Shown here: positions 1 through 10,985 of the stretch, in pieces
Layout of the letters: each line of letters starts with the position of its first letter
Numbering within the stretch: the first letter of the stretch is position 1
NCBI GenBank assembly: GCA_026122225.1
Contig: JANEZZ010001374.1
Span: 62,001 to 126,000, forward strand
DNA from: Heloderma charlesbogerti
Taxonomy: Eukaryota; Chordata; Lepidosauria; Squamata; Helodermatidae
Length of the DNA stretch: 64,000 nt
Reading direction: 5' to 3'
The notes under the pieces: generated by a model
Database searches by the model: none
What the model saw: the letters and a program-made list of their open reading frames with translations, nothing else
Told to the model about the DNA's origin: nothing
Position numbers and translations under genes: made by a program

Positions 1-540
1 CTTTACAGCCCAACAATGCTGTCAAATGCATGTCAAATCAGGAGTAAGTCCCATTGAGTCCAATGGGGCTTACTCCCAGGTAAGTGGATATAGAGTCGCA
101 GCTTGAATCTCCTGGAGACCATGTTAGTGTACCAGCATTGACATTCTGGTACCCTCTGATGGTTCTGTGCAGTGCAAGCAATGAGAGAAAATAATTAAAG
201 CACACTTTACAATAGATGTTTGTGGTATACAGTTTGTAGGGTTTAAAAAAATGGCAATTCTGTTAGTGGCATTGTTGTATATTAAATATATAAATAATAT
301 ACAATTCAGTTATTATAGTATAACTGAACTATGTCGTATACTGACTGGAGTTATCCCATTGCATCCAGAATGGCAGAACTTCCATATATTTCCCAATGTA
401 CACTCTGCCTCTCTCTAAATGCAGCACTCCTTTATGCTCCAGAGGAAACTGGAGGGTAGGGAACTTACACAGAGATTGTGTTGCTTATAGAAATAATCTG
501 AAGACATTTTTTGCATGCTTTGTTTGGTGTGAAGCCCTGA
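1..540. other. No gene; short dispersed repeat near left edge
   Basis: No coding frame of substance. Positions 60-105 hold a short dispersed motif (GGGGCTTACTCCCAGGTAAG) that recurs, diverged, near 9085-9130, 36902-36945, 37345-37400, 59655-59700, 63225-63260 and 63785-63820. It resembles a fragment of an old SINE or MITE. The rest is AT-rich unique sequence. Confidence 0.5.
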
Positions 541-557
541 CTAGATAACTGTGAATT

Positions 558-645
558 ACAGTTCTGTTTAGAATTCTGTTTACAGTTTACAGTTCTGTTT
601 AGAGTTCTGTTTACAGTTTACAGTTCTGTTTACAGTTCTGTTTAG
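558..645. repeat. Short tandem repeat of ACAGTTCTGTTT units
   Basis: The ~11-12 bp unit ACAGTTCTGTTT recurs about seven times with slippage variants (AGAATTCTGTTT, AGAGTTCTGTTT). This is a minisatellite-like array with no coding meaning. Confidence 0.75.
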
Positions 646-1004
646 TCACCCCTCTAACATCTTGCTTTTTCCACCTGTTCCAAAGAATTAGCTACCATAT
701 AATGGAGTTGTGCAGATTCCATGTGCTTGCATAAGAATAAGTGCATTTTTTTAAAGGTGTTTAAAAAAAGGTAGTGTTTATCCTTGCTACGTGTACTATT
801 TCCCTGGCATACCTAAAAAGAAGGCAAACCACTTAACCTCAGAATTTATGTTTAAAATTATGATAGATTATCCCGTACTCATTCCTGGGCCAGGGCATTA
901 CATTTCAAAACAACCCAGTTTAAGGTAACAAATGTTCTGGGAATGACCTAAAATAGTGAGCAAGAGGTTTTGGCTGAGTCAGCCCAGAATTCCCTGTAAA
1001 TATA

Positions 1005-1130
1005 CATCAGCCTTCCCCAATGTGGAGCCCTCTAGATGTTTTGGACTTCAGTTCCCATCACCCCAGATAATTGGCAATGCTGGCTGTTGCTGATGAGAGC
1101 TGTACTCCAAAACATCTAGAGGTAACCATG
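1005..1130. mobile_element. Fold-back MITE copy (CTCTAGATGTTTTGGA arms)
   Basis: The ends form an imperfect hairpin: CCCTCTAGATGTTTTGGAC on the left pairs with CCAAAACATCTAGAGG on the right, around an 80-bp loop. Relatives are at 15325-15450, 28787-28922, 29580-29705 and 44115-44245. All share the 'TTGGACTACAACTCCCATCA' type core. The copy at 28787 shows hAT-like CAGGGGTGG termini, so the group is probably hAT-derived. No protein is encoded. Confidence 0.65.
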
Positions 1131-2150
1131 GTATACATAGATGTTGATGGTTTCAGGACAACAAGTTCAGATATCTCATTGTGTAACCAGGAATGGTACT
1201 ACTGATGGTGTAACTTTTCCATGCAGTGTGTAATCAGACCTATGAATTACATCAGGCCAGCATACATTTCAGCTTTTGAAATACTGTATTATTTATTTTA
1301 CTTTGATTTAAAACATTTCTGTCAAAGAAAAATAAATAATACAGTAGTTCATAGTTTCCAGGGTGGTGTACAATAAAAATAACTAAAAAACACAGTAGAA
1401 AGAGCTCCTTGCAATCCCTTTTTGTTTTAACCACCCTAAATTATTTGGTGTCAACAGCAAATCTGGCCACCTCACTGCTCACTCCTAATTCCAGATCATT
1501 TATGAATAAGTTGAAAAGCATTGGTCCCAATACAGATCCCTGTGGGACAGTAAAAGCTAAACAGTAAAATTACTACTTCATAGAAAAAGGCATAGTTTTG
1601 AGTCTGAAATCAAGTCTCTCTGCCCTCCTAGTAGAAGATGGTTACTGACTATGGGTCAAACATAGACCAAAAATGTTGGAGTCAAGGGAGCATGGATGCT
1701 GCTAACTCCAAACTGAAGACAGCTGACAAATATATTATTGGATTATATATTTACAGAAAACTTGACTTCAGTCCTGACACAGTGACATACCCCACTTTAG
1801 AAATTTCTTGGTTTAGGACAAAAGGCACAGCAAGCCTAGGCTTGTCCTAGCCATTGCATATTCAGTGTTTGACCAATGTTTAAGGCAACTTCATATGTTC
1901 CTTTGATTGTCTGAGGTGAAACAAATGGTAAATACATGCAACTTTACCCCTTGGAACTGAAGGTAGGTTAGTTCATTCAGATACATATGATAGTAGTGCT
2001 GATAGTCTCCTAAGTAATCCTTTTCAGAGACCTTAATGCAGGTTTATGATAAAATGAACCTCAGCTTGAAAGTGTAAACACCGCAGTTTCCCCCCTTTAG
2101 TATTTACATACAAAATATACGTAAGTGAATGTATGGGAATAGGGAGGGAT
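1131..2150. other. No gene; one motif repeated at 2463
   Basis: Unique AT-rich sequence with only short chance ORFs. Positions 1640-1680 (GTTACTGACTATGGGTCAAA) are repeated at 2465-2505 in the same orientation, so 1638-1860 and 2463-2700 may be two diverged copies of one interspersed repeat. The repeat family is not recognised. Confidence 0.45.
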
Positions 2151-3480
2151 GAATCAGTGCATATCTGATCTGTGTCAGTTTTGCATGTGTTCAATCATAA
2201 ATCTATTCCATTCCATTTCCACATCAGTCTGCCAAAAAAATGAACAAAAAAGATGCACAAAATTTATTTTTATATGCAACTTTCCCTGATATACACATTT
2301 TTCTACTCTGTTTTTGAGCTGAAAACTACATTACAGAATTGGGAGAGGTGCATAATATGAAGGTTAACTGTGTTCCAATTCACATATTAGTCCAGGAAGT
2401 GCAACTTCAGTTGGTTTGCTTAAAAATCCTAACAAAATCCTCCACCATCCTTATATGGGGCTATGGGTTACTGACTATGGGTCAAACGAGGACCAAAAAC
2501 CTTGGGTCTATAGTGAAGAGTTCCGCCTTACCAAGCCTTTCAGGGCCAAAGGAGATACTGACAAGAATGCTCTGCCTGGTTGCACTCCAGGTGGCACACA
2601 CATGCTTGTTTTCAGTCGCTGTCCTGTTCCAGCGAGGCATGGATTTGGTAGAGCAAAAGGTACAAGCCTAAAGGGCCTAGCTGAAAGCAGATGGTAGTGA
2701 CTGAGGCACAGACTTCAGCATTGGTCTCAAGAGCAGGTAACATGTCACTCTGGTGGCTAGATGTAGAGTAGTAGCCAGACCAGAATAACCAGGCTTGGAA
2801 GCTGGAACTCCAGGACCAGGGACAGCTCCAAGACAGCTGACAAGTTGTTTGATGTATAAAGGGTGTTCTTTAGATGTTACAGCAGTAGTATGAGAGTTGC
2901 TTTTTTGTGGGTTCACCCAATGGCGCTGATGTGATGTTTAAACACCTATCATCATGGGGCTGTGGTTAATCACATGGGACTTTACCACATAATCAGCATG
3001 TAACTGGGACTGAAGGGCCCCAGCTGCATGGCGATTATGTGGGCCTGCGTGATTGGCCCTGCACATGTAGTGACTAGGGATCGATGAATGTGTCAAGTGT
3101 GGGTTTCTCACACTTTCTCAGTTTTCCAGTCTTCAGTTCAATTCATCCCATTTCTGCAATGTTTGAGACTTTCAAAAAAAAGGTTTTAAAATGTTTACAC
3201 AAAAATTCGTATGTATTTCTGCTGTCTTTATATGCTGTTTTGCCTAATATATGCATTTTTGTAAGCAGTTTCCCCAGATGAATGCCATTTTGTATGTTAT
3301 TTTCATTAATGTATGCATTTTTCTGTGCACTTTCCCTTAATAAATGCATTTCGTAAGCATTTTTTAACTGGGGAATGTGTCACAAATTCAGAGAAGTGCG
3401 AATTTCAAGGGATAAATGCATTTCATTTTGCATATTGGTTCAAAAGTGTGAAATTAAATTGTTACAATGTGAACCAGATA
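2150..3480. repeat. Degenerate ATATGCATTTTT tandem-like repeats (two blocks)
   Basis: Between about 3170 and 3430 a ~35-45 bp unit built on 'TAATATATGCATTTTTGTAAGCA' recurs with variation (TATATGCTGTTTTGCC, TATGCATTTTTGTAAGC, TATGCATTTTTCTGTGC, AAATGCATTTCGTAAGC). A weaker copy is at 2235-2330 (TATGCAACTTTCCCTGATAT). This looks like a dispersed MITE or satellite-like repeat with internal periodicity. Open frames here are by-products. Confidence 0.5.
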
Positions 3481-3778
3481 AATTTCTCCCCCATCCATAG
3501 TGGTGGCAGGCCTTTAAATGCTACAGTAGTGTCACAGATGAAGCCACGTACAGCAGCTCCCATTCTATTACTGTAATGTCACTGAGGTGCTGAGCTAAAC
3601 TGAGGCCTACACTGATGTAAATACTGCCAACTGCCTATGCCTCTCTTGTCCCAATAAGAAATGGAATTAACATAAACAGGAAGTGTGTTTGCTTGGATCT
3701 TTGTATTACCAAACTACCCACTAGCTCCCATTGTGCCTTCTAATGTCTCATTTGGTGGCTCATGGGGTTTTTCAGCTT

Positions 3779-4055
3779 GATTAAGAACATAAGAGCCATG
3801 CTGGCTCAGACCAAGGGTCCATCTAGTCCAGCATTCTGTTCACACAATGGCCAACCAGCTGTCAACCAGGAAGCCACAAACAGGACATAAGTGCAACAGC
3901 ACCCTCCCACCCATGTTTTGCAGCAACTGGTGTACATAGGCTCACTGCCTCTGGTACTGGAGGTGGCACAAAGCCATCAAGACTAGTAGCCATTGATAAC
4001 CTTTTCTTCCAGGAATTTGTCTAACCCCCTTTTAAAGCCATCCAAATGGGTGGAT
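3779..4055 (-). mobile_element. CR1/L3-like interspersed repeat fragment
   Basis: The stretch starting AAGAACATAAGAGCCATGCTGG, through 'GGTCCATCTAGTCCAGCAT' to 'TTTTAAAGCCATCCAAATGG', is a very common sauropsid repeat that I take to be the 3' part of a CR1/L3-type LINE or a SINE derived from it. A second copy in the opposite orientation is at 57925-58060. The exact family name is uncertain. Confidence 0.65.
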
Positions 4056-4935
4056 GGCATTATCTATTATTGTGGTGTTTTGGCTCTCCACTTGGCCATC
4101 TGGAGCTGCTGACTTTAGGGTCTAGATCTGCTACAGACTGTACTGAGCTTTGTCTAGACATGGGATATGCAGTACTTTTTAACAAGTGTTGGTGTGGACC
4201 TCTGAGTTGGGCCAGTGTTATGATAGCCATATAGAGAGCATCTATGCTAGTGCCAGCTCCCACCAGGAACATTTGACCCTGATATGGATATACTCCACAA
4301 ATTAGAATATGTTGCTTTGATTGCTTTCATGTGGAAGCACTTTTTAGCAGCCTCCATGTGTTTCAATCAGCCTTCAGAACCAGAGGATGTCTTGAACAAG
4401 ATTATATTCTCAGAGTAAGCTTCTCTTAATTTTAATATTCTCTGTAGTTCAGAATGTCACAGATACTTTCAGCATTTTACAGGAAAGTGATGACCTCTAC
4501 TCCTACTTAATATTTGGTAAAAATGCTGTACTAGTTACAGCACAGAGCACTGAAGTGACACATCTCCTGCCCAGGGGGCTTACGATCTCATTTGTACAGA
4601 AAATAAAAAGGTGTAGGGAAAGAGGTTAGGAATTGCCAATGAATAGTGGGGACATGGAGAGGAGAGACAAACTGCAAGAAAGGTGAGTTCAAGTAAGTTC
4701 GGTTAAGGTTTTCTTGCAGACGTTGGTATAAAGGTGGAGGAGCAACTTGATACATGGAGAGAGGTTTTTACAGGCACAGTAAGAAGCATGGCAAAAACAA
4801 GTGAGATTGTGGTGGGAAAAGAAAACCAGTCAAAAACCTGCATAGAATGGAGAGGGAAAGATGTGAAGGATGGAACCATATACACAGGAGGACTTTCTTT
4901 GCTATTTTTGCTGCAGCAGTTCTTTCTTATTATTA
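4056..4935. other. No gene seen
   Basis: Unique-looking sequence. The small complementary frames around 4703-5024 overlap each other on both strands, lack recognisable domains and are interpreted as chance. Confidence 0.5.
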
Positions 4936-4939
4936 TTAT

Positions 4940-5160
4940 TTGTTTGTTACATTTATATCCCATCTTTTCCTCCATGGACCCTAAGCCAGCATATATGATC
5001 CTCCTCTCCATTTTATTCTTGTAACAACCCTGTGAAGTAGATTACGCTGAGAGCCAGTGACTGCACCAGTGTTATCCAGTGAGTTTCATGGCTGAGTGGG
5101 GACTTGAACCTGGGTCTCCCAAGTCCTAATCCATCACTCTAATCACTACACCACACTGAC
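4940..5160 (-). mobile_element. MIR-like tRNA-derived SINE with L2-type tail
   Basis: The right part (5085-5160) reads TGGCTGAGTGGGGACTTGAACCTGGGTCTCCCAAG...CACTACACCACACTG. This is the antisense of a tRNA-like SINE head, with a box-B-like TTGAACCTGGG. The left part (ATTTATATCCCATCTTTTC) resembles the tail shared with L2 LINEs. A second copy is at 43340-43575. Confidence 0.7.
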
Positions 5161-6380
5161 TATCTTTTCTGTTGAGCTTTCAAATAACATTGCCTCATTG
5201 GCACTGGGAATTGCTGGAATGAAAACAGCAAGCAAATCTCTGCCTACCTTCAATTTTCTCCTATGTGTGCCACTATCTTCTGCCGTAGTTGGAAGCAATG
5301 AGTGAAGGTATTTATAGTAAGGATAGAGGTTTTTGTTAAAAATAATAATAATAATTAAAACTTGGAATCCAGGTCAAATTTTGAAGCTCTCTCATTTCCA
5401 AATTATGATCTCTCAATTCTTGTGGTCCTTCCAAGGTCTGTCATGCATTTTAACGAATATGCTTAAGTCACAATTATATGGACAGCTATTATGCATTATG
5501 GATGTGGTATTATGCATACATATGATGATATTTATATTCCTATGACATACCAGAATTTTGTACCAAACCAGGTATAGTCTCATAAACAAAACATAGTTTG
5601 GATAATAGTTTACCATTTTGCAGTGATAACACTACAAAACTCATGATACAGTGTGGCTGCGACTGAATCATGCATACACAAAACAATCTGATTCTTTGAA
5701 ATGCATTTGACAATCTTTAAGGAGTGGAACCAACTCAAACTTGAATAAGCTGATAGGTTTCAGTTTTGCTCAAGGCTGGGAAAACTGAATTTCACATGTA
5801 GGTGTTCTGCATGTGAATAAGATCTAGACTAGAAAATAAGGAATTCATCAGTGAGGAAACCTAAAATGACAATACTATAAGGCACAGGGAATATAATTAT
5901 TGTATTTCTGCCACTCTGCTAGATCTCATCTGTGGAAAAAGAGTACCACCTTTTGTTAATGCCTGCCTATATGAGCGTTGCTGAAAGACAGAATGCAATA
6001 GTCCTGTGTGATATGGGTCACACAAAACCAATATGTAGGGAAAATGTGATCGGCAACAGAGTGCAATGGTTCATTACAAAAGAGATTCTCAAGAAACTCT
6101 CTTTTCAGCTCTACACACATTTTTACTATCCTATTTTTCTGTCCGTATCTTCCAACATGTTTCCTGCTTGTGACCTTTGCTCCTCTAACTCTTATCACCC
6201 TCATCTATCCTGAAGTCCCCTGCTCTTTAAAGGTGGTTATCCTCTCTTCCTGATGCTCTTTGTGCCAGGAGTTCACTCCCAGAACACCTCCATGGTGCCA
6301 TTTCCTCTCTCCTTTCAAATCTCTAATAAAAAATAATCTCTTTTCTGGCATAAACCCTCAAAGCCTGCTCCCATGCTCAG
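5161..6380. other. No gene seen
   Basis: AT-rich sequence. The opposing 93- and 82-codon frames near 5932-6213 mirror each other and show no domain or codon signature. I see nothing supportable. Confidence 0.45.
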
Positions 6381-6486
6381 AGAATCATAGAACCACAGAA
6401 TAGTAGGGTTGGAAGGGGCCTACAAGACCATCGAGTCCAACCCCCTGCTCAATGCAGGAATCCAAGTCAGAGCATCAGTCAGTTAG
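6381..6486 (-). mobile_element. CR1 LINE 3' tail
   Basis: AGAATCATAGAACCACAGAATAG..GGGTTGGAAGGGGCCTACAAGACCATCGAGTCCAACCCC matches the 3' ends of the two long CR1 copies here (20441 and 34088). Only the last ~105 bp is present, as expected for a heavily 5'-truncated CR1. Confidence 0.9.
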
Positions 6487-6638
6487 GCACACTTTACCTC
6501 ATGGCTCAAGCCCATCTAACTCTTTATAGACTTTTACAAGTAAGTGCATTTTCACATAGTTCGTTGTTAGTTACCCTTCTCATCTATTCTTCTGTTGCGT
6601 TCCCACTGTTGAAATTTAGGTTGCAATTCTATGCCTAT

Positions 6639-6712
6639 TTAGACAGAAAAAGTCCTACAACTCCCAGTGGCTGGGAAATGCTGGGAATTGTAGGACTTTT
6701 TTCTGTCTAAAT
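6639..6712. mobile_element. Small perfect-hairpin MITE
   Basis: AGACAGAAAAAGTCCTACAA and CTCCCAG pair with CTGGGAATTGTAGGACTTTTTTCTGTCT across a 13-base loop. The ~28-bp arms have one or two mismatches. A following 'TCTGCATAGGATTGCA' is a common flank of lizard dispersed repeats. It is non-coding. Confidence 0.65.
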
Positions 6713-7220
6713 CTGCATAGGATTGCATACCCTTAATCAACTTGGATTAGGGACCTGTCTTGGATTAGGGACCCTGTAAAATTCCATGTTTATTGGTGGA
6801 ACTAGAAATAGATATATACAAAGCTGTATTCTGAAAGATCTGAGCCGCATTCAACTCTTCTTCAGAGGCTATACCAGAAAGTAAACAACAACATAGAAGT
6901 TATCAACAGAGGAACAACGTAGTGCTAAATGTCATATATGAGGCACAGAATATGGCTTGTGCATAAGAGATGTGCAAGGTACACAATTATTTATATTATT
7001 TCATTTCTGTACTACCCAACAGCCAAAACTTTCTTTGCAGTTCACAAAATACCATAAAATATGACACACTTGGTTCTTATATTTTACTATTTTATGACAT
7101 GATACGTTTCGTATGATATGCTTGGCATATTTAATGTAGGCCCCTGCTTCTTACTCTGGGTCTGATCTGTCAGTGGTAGGCAGGCTTTTAATCCTCTATC
7201 ATGATAGAAATGAGAGAAAA
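6713..7220. other. No gene; fragment of common repeat at 7005-7050
   Basis: Mostly unique. The motif around 7008-7048 (TACTACCCAACAGCCAAA..TTTGCAGTTCACAAA) is also at 19866-19905 (TACTGCCCAATAGCCAAA..GGGCAGTTCACAAA), a dispersed LINE/SINE tail. Confidence 0.5.
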
Positions 7221-7302
7221 TTGTTGTTGTTCAGTCGTTCAGTCATGTCCGACTCTTCGTGACCCCATGGACCACAGCATGTCACGCCTTCCTGTCCTGC
7301 GC
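7221..7302 (-). mobile_element. RTE-BovB LINE 3' tail
   Basis: TTGTTGTTGTTCAGTCGTTCAG..GACTCTTCGTGACCCCATGGACCACAGCATG is the antisense of the BovB 3' end seen complete at 15000-15107. The copy is cut at 7302 by the start of a hAT-like element, whose other end is missing. Confidence 0.92.
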
Positions 7303-7562
7303 TAGGGATGTACGAAAGTCACTTACCTGTTTGCGGATTATGCTGATGCTGGGGTGGAGGCGCTCCATCCCTCCCCCTGAAATTCTGGCTGGGGGGGAGG
7401 TGCTCCATCCCTCCCCCCCCCCGAATCCTGGCTGGCCGGCTCCGCTCTGCAGGGATTCTGCGGAGCCGCCGGCTGGCTCCGCCAGCGGCCGGACATCCGG
7501 CCACTGGCTAGCAGGGATGCAAATGGAGGCGGCCATAGCCACCGCCGTTTGCATCCCTGCAG
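7303..7562. mobile_element. Nested-palindrome hAT-like element, copy 1 (one end only)
   Basis: It begins TAGGGATGTACGAAAGTCAC at 7303, inside a BovB tail, followed by the antisense splice-donor motif ACTTACCTG and GC-rich AGGCGCTCCATCCCTCCCCC repeats. It contains an inverted pair around the rat-tail GATGCAAATGGAGGCGGC / GCCGTTTGCATCC at 7516-7556. The downstream half is missing because copy 2 begins at 7563 and is itself truncated. The flanking 8-mer is TCCTGCGC, with no partner found. It belongs to the B-type subfamily by sequence. Confidence 0.8.
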
Positions 7563-7981
7563 TAGGGGTGGACGAAAGTCACTTACCTGTCCTCGAAGAT
7601 TTCCCGCGGTGGGGGGGAGGCGCTTCGTTGCTCCCCCTGTGAAGTTCAGGCCGGGGGGGAGGCTTCCCACCTTGCCCGGCCGAAATTCAGGCCGGGGAGG
7701 AGGCGCCTCGCCTCGCCTGGCCGCGAACTAAACAGTTAAAAAAAAAAACATCCCCGTGATAGGCTACGTGACGATTAACGTAGCCTATCACAGCTAGATC
7801 TGCAAAGTCAGCTGTGATAGGCTACGTAAATCTCCACGTAGCCTATCACGGGTGACTTAAAAAAAAAAAAAAAGCGCGTACGCAAATGGCGGCCCCCATA
7901 GGGAGCCGCCATCCATGTTCCTTATTTGGTTGCTGTAGTCTACGTAAATCTTTACGTAGACTACGGCGAAAATAAGGGCAC
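7563..7981. mobile_element. Nested-palindrome hAT-like element, copy 2 (left half)
   Basis: It starts TAGGGGTGGACGAAAGTCAC immediately after copy 1 sequence. It carries two ACGTAGCCTATCA palindromes (7757-7792 and 7814-7850), an A-tract, the ATGGCGGCCCCCATAGGGAGC hairpin (7886-7914, quoted 20 or fewer bases: GCGGCCCCCATAGGGAGCCG) and the TAGTCTACGTAAA palindrome (7937-7966). Homology stops at 7981, at the symmetry centre that full copies show at GAAAATAAGGGCAACG. The entire mirror half is absent. Confidence 0.85.
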
Positions 7982-10030
7982 GCTAATTCTTGCCATGCTG
8001 CTGTCTTGTGCCTCTATACAATTCAGGGATAGAACAGTTCTTTGTTTGTGGAACATTAAGAGGCCCCTCAAAATGCACATGGCTTTTGCACTGCACTATT
8101 GTCATAAGCAGATTGTTGCTCTTTCGTTAGATTGTGGCTTGGAATCCCCTTATTGCTTGCAGATCTCCATTCACTTCGCCAGGTGTGCAGTATGTGTACT
8201 TTGAGGTTCAGTTGTTCAGAAGATGTTTTTTGTTTCAATAGCCTTGTTAATGTGAAGTAAAGAGACATTATTTTGTATACAGGCTAAATGAGGGGACAGA
8301 GTAAGAAGAAACTTATATAGAACAAGAGTGGTTACCCCACTGAGTTGTTTTGGCTAGAACTTGGTTGTTGGTTGTTTGCAAAAAACCTGTTCAGGTTGCT
8401 TTTGTAACTGCATTGTTCTCAATAATTTGTCTGTAAATCTTTACTAGAAAACTGCAATCTGGGCCTGTTTGAAGATGGCAGAGTGCAACCTAAGTGTCTA
8501 AAACACTGACTCCGTTTACTCCTGGGTTTGTTCCTGGTTTGTTGCTCCCAAACAAGCTAGGGTTCATATGCCAACCACAAACCCTGGTTTATTCCTGTCT
8601 TATAAGTGTGGCTTTTTTGAGAGTAACAATCCAGGAGCCCAAGTTCATTTCTGGTTTGCTTTACCTACTTGCATGGGTAAGTCAGCAATCCTGGCTTGTC
8701 ATTTTGTGTCATTGCTCCTTGTGTGTTTTTTTTACAGAGGAATTATTTGTGGTGTTGCCCATTTATCTGGGGACAGGTACTATGAATTGGGCTGCAGAGA
8801 TAATTCCTGTTCCCTTTTACCCTATTTTTAACTTTTACAACACCAATTTTCTTTATTTTGTATAGAATAATTTTTGTTAATTAATTGTGGTTTAGAAGCC
8901 CATGTAATACGTTATAGGCTGCCTTTGCTTCACCCAAAGTGTATATGTTTCCCATTTAGCTTAATAGAAAATCTGGCTTTTGTGGGTAGACATCTAACAG
9001 CTGGCTTTTAATTCTGCCCCAGTAACTTCTATTTATTCCTCCCTTAGCAGAATATGTTTTCAGCTGCAATCTTATATTCACTTGCGTAGATTTGGTCTCA
9101 TTGAACTCAATGGGGCTTATGAGTACTGCACTGTTAGTATTTACCAAAGCTTTTCAGTGACACAGATACAGCAACTTTATATTTTAAAAAGAACTTTAAA
9201 AAAGATGTGGTTCTTGTATATCACCCTTTCATTTCCAGAGCAAAAAAGTACAAGAATCTAGGGAAACCTAGGAGCGGGGTGGGAGTTGTGTTGAGAACAA
9301 CAATAACAAAAAGCATATATATCAGTTTGATACAACCTTAATTCATGCATTGCCAGGCAATTTTTCATTTTTGTATGTGGGAAGGATGACAAGAATACAT
9401 AGCAGACACAGCAGGAGACTGCAAAGTTTTCATGTTACCATTTAGCTTTCCTCCAGCTTTGAACAAAACTATTAGAATATTCTTTTGTAAAACGCACTTT
9501 CTCAAATTTCATTCAGTGAGCATTCTTTAAGTTAAAAGCCTCCCCAAGCTTAGCAAAATCTATATTTCATGCCTTTCCAGGAGGAATTGTGGTAGTGAAA
9601 TCTCCCTGCCTAAAGCAGTGGAAAAGGTGCAGGGACACAGTTGTCTTTGAGAGGTCCCCAGGCAAGTTGCTTCCCTGGAAGCCCCCCGCTGCCGCCACTC
9701 CCACCCCCCACAGCCCTCCCTCTCTCCTTCCTTTTAAAAATGTATTCTGGTAGAGGCAGCTGCTCCTCCTCCTTTTAGCCTGGCCAGCCTTGCACTGGCA
9801 AAAGAAAGTGCCTGGGCAGGCCCTACAGCACTCTATTTTGAAATAACTTGAGTTTATGAGTTGCAGAGATCTTGAACCAATCAGATTTTGCCTTTAGGGG
9901 ACTCAGCTAATGAGGGCACAGGAGCAGAGAAGGGGCAGTCTTTATGTTGTTCCCGTGGCCTCATTGGCCACAACCCCTGTTGCTACTCAAAACGTAAGTT
10001 AAAAAAGAAATGGTTATTTTAAAATGGCCT
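7982..10030. other. No gene; possible MITE-like pieces
   Basis: No coding signal. Around 8510-8620 the phrases CCTGGTTTGTTGCTCCCAAAC and CAAACCCTGGTTTATTCC suggest an old hairpin-type MITE. Positions 9660-9800 are C-rich but show no ORF. Confidence 0.45.
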
Positions 10031-10060
10031 AACTCAGCTGCCCCTTGATGGATCACTGCC

Positions 10061-10870
10061 TTGTTGTGGCGAAGGGGCTTGTGTAACTCAGTGAAGCCAC
10101 AAGCTATGCCATGCAGGGCCACCCAAGATGGACAGGTCATGGCAGAGAGTTCTGACAAAATGTGGTCCACTGGAGAAGGAAATGGCAACCCACTCCAGTA
10201 TTCTTGCCAAGAAAACCCCATGGAACATATCACAAGGCTAAAAGATATGACGCCGGAAGATGAGCCCCTCAGGTCGGAAGGTGTCCAATATACTACTGGG
10301 GAAGAGCAGAGGGTATTTCCAAGTAGCGCCAGAAAGAGTGAAGCGGCTGGGCCAAACCCGAAAGGACACTCAGCTGTGGATGTGTCTGGTGGTGAAAAGA
10401 AAATCCGATGCTGTAAAGAACAATATTGTTTAGGAACCTGGAATGTCAGATCAATGAATCAAGGTAAGCTGGAGGTGGTCAAACATGAGATGGCAAGATT
10501 GAACATCGACATCTTGGGAATCAGCGAACTAAAATGGACAGGCATGGGCGAATTTAATTCAGGTAACCATTGTATCTACTACTGTGGGCAAGAATCCCTT
10601 AGAAGAAATGGAGTAGCACTCATAGTCAACAAAAGGGTGGGAAAAGCAGTACTGGGGCACAATATTAAAAACGATAGAATGATCTCAGTACGAATCCAAG
10701 GCAAACCATTCAACATCACAGTAATTCAAGTCTATGCCCCAACCACTGATGCCGAAGAATCTGAGGTTGATCGGTTCTATGAAGACCTCCAACACCTTCT
10801 AGAAATAACACCAAAAAAAGATGTCCTCTTCATCATAGGGGATTGGAAAGCTAAAGTAGGAAGTCAATAA
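10061..10870 (+). pseudogene. BovB ORF, 5' part: endonuclease domain
   Basis: A 269-codon open frame gives the N-terminal leader and most of the APE-type endonuclease that nicks target DNA for LINE integration. Visible motifs are GTWNVRSMNQGKL (start of the fold), ISELKWTGMGE (catalytic Glu), VIQVYAPTTDAEE and IGDWKAKVGSQ. In the last motif the usual GDWN asparagine is Lys, which should damage catalysis. The frame stops at TAA 10868, where family members continue. Homology resumes past the stop (ITGITGRHGLGVQNEAGQK) up to the hAT-like insertion at 10986. Confidence 0.9.
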
Positions 10871-10985
10871 ATCACTGGGATAACAGGCAGGCATGGCCTT
10901 GGTGTACAAAATGAAGCAGGACAAAAGCTAATAGAGTTTTGCCAAGAGAACACGCTGATCATAGCAAACACTCTTTTCCAACAGC

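Noticed and set aside
4703..5024. Paired 102- and 96-codon ORFs on opposite strands
   Set aside because: Each is largely the antisense of the other and ends in a SINE; no motif supports coding.
5085..5160. tRNA gene
   Set aside because: Box-like motifs are present, but no cloverleaf acceptor pairing is apparent and the unit recurs with a LINE-like tail, as in a SINE.
9660..9800. C-rich segment as a CpG-island promoter
   Set aside because: It is rich in C but poor in CpG and adjoins no coding start.
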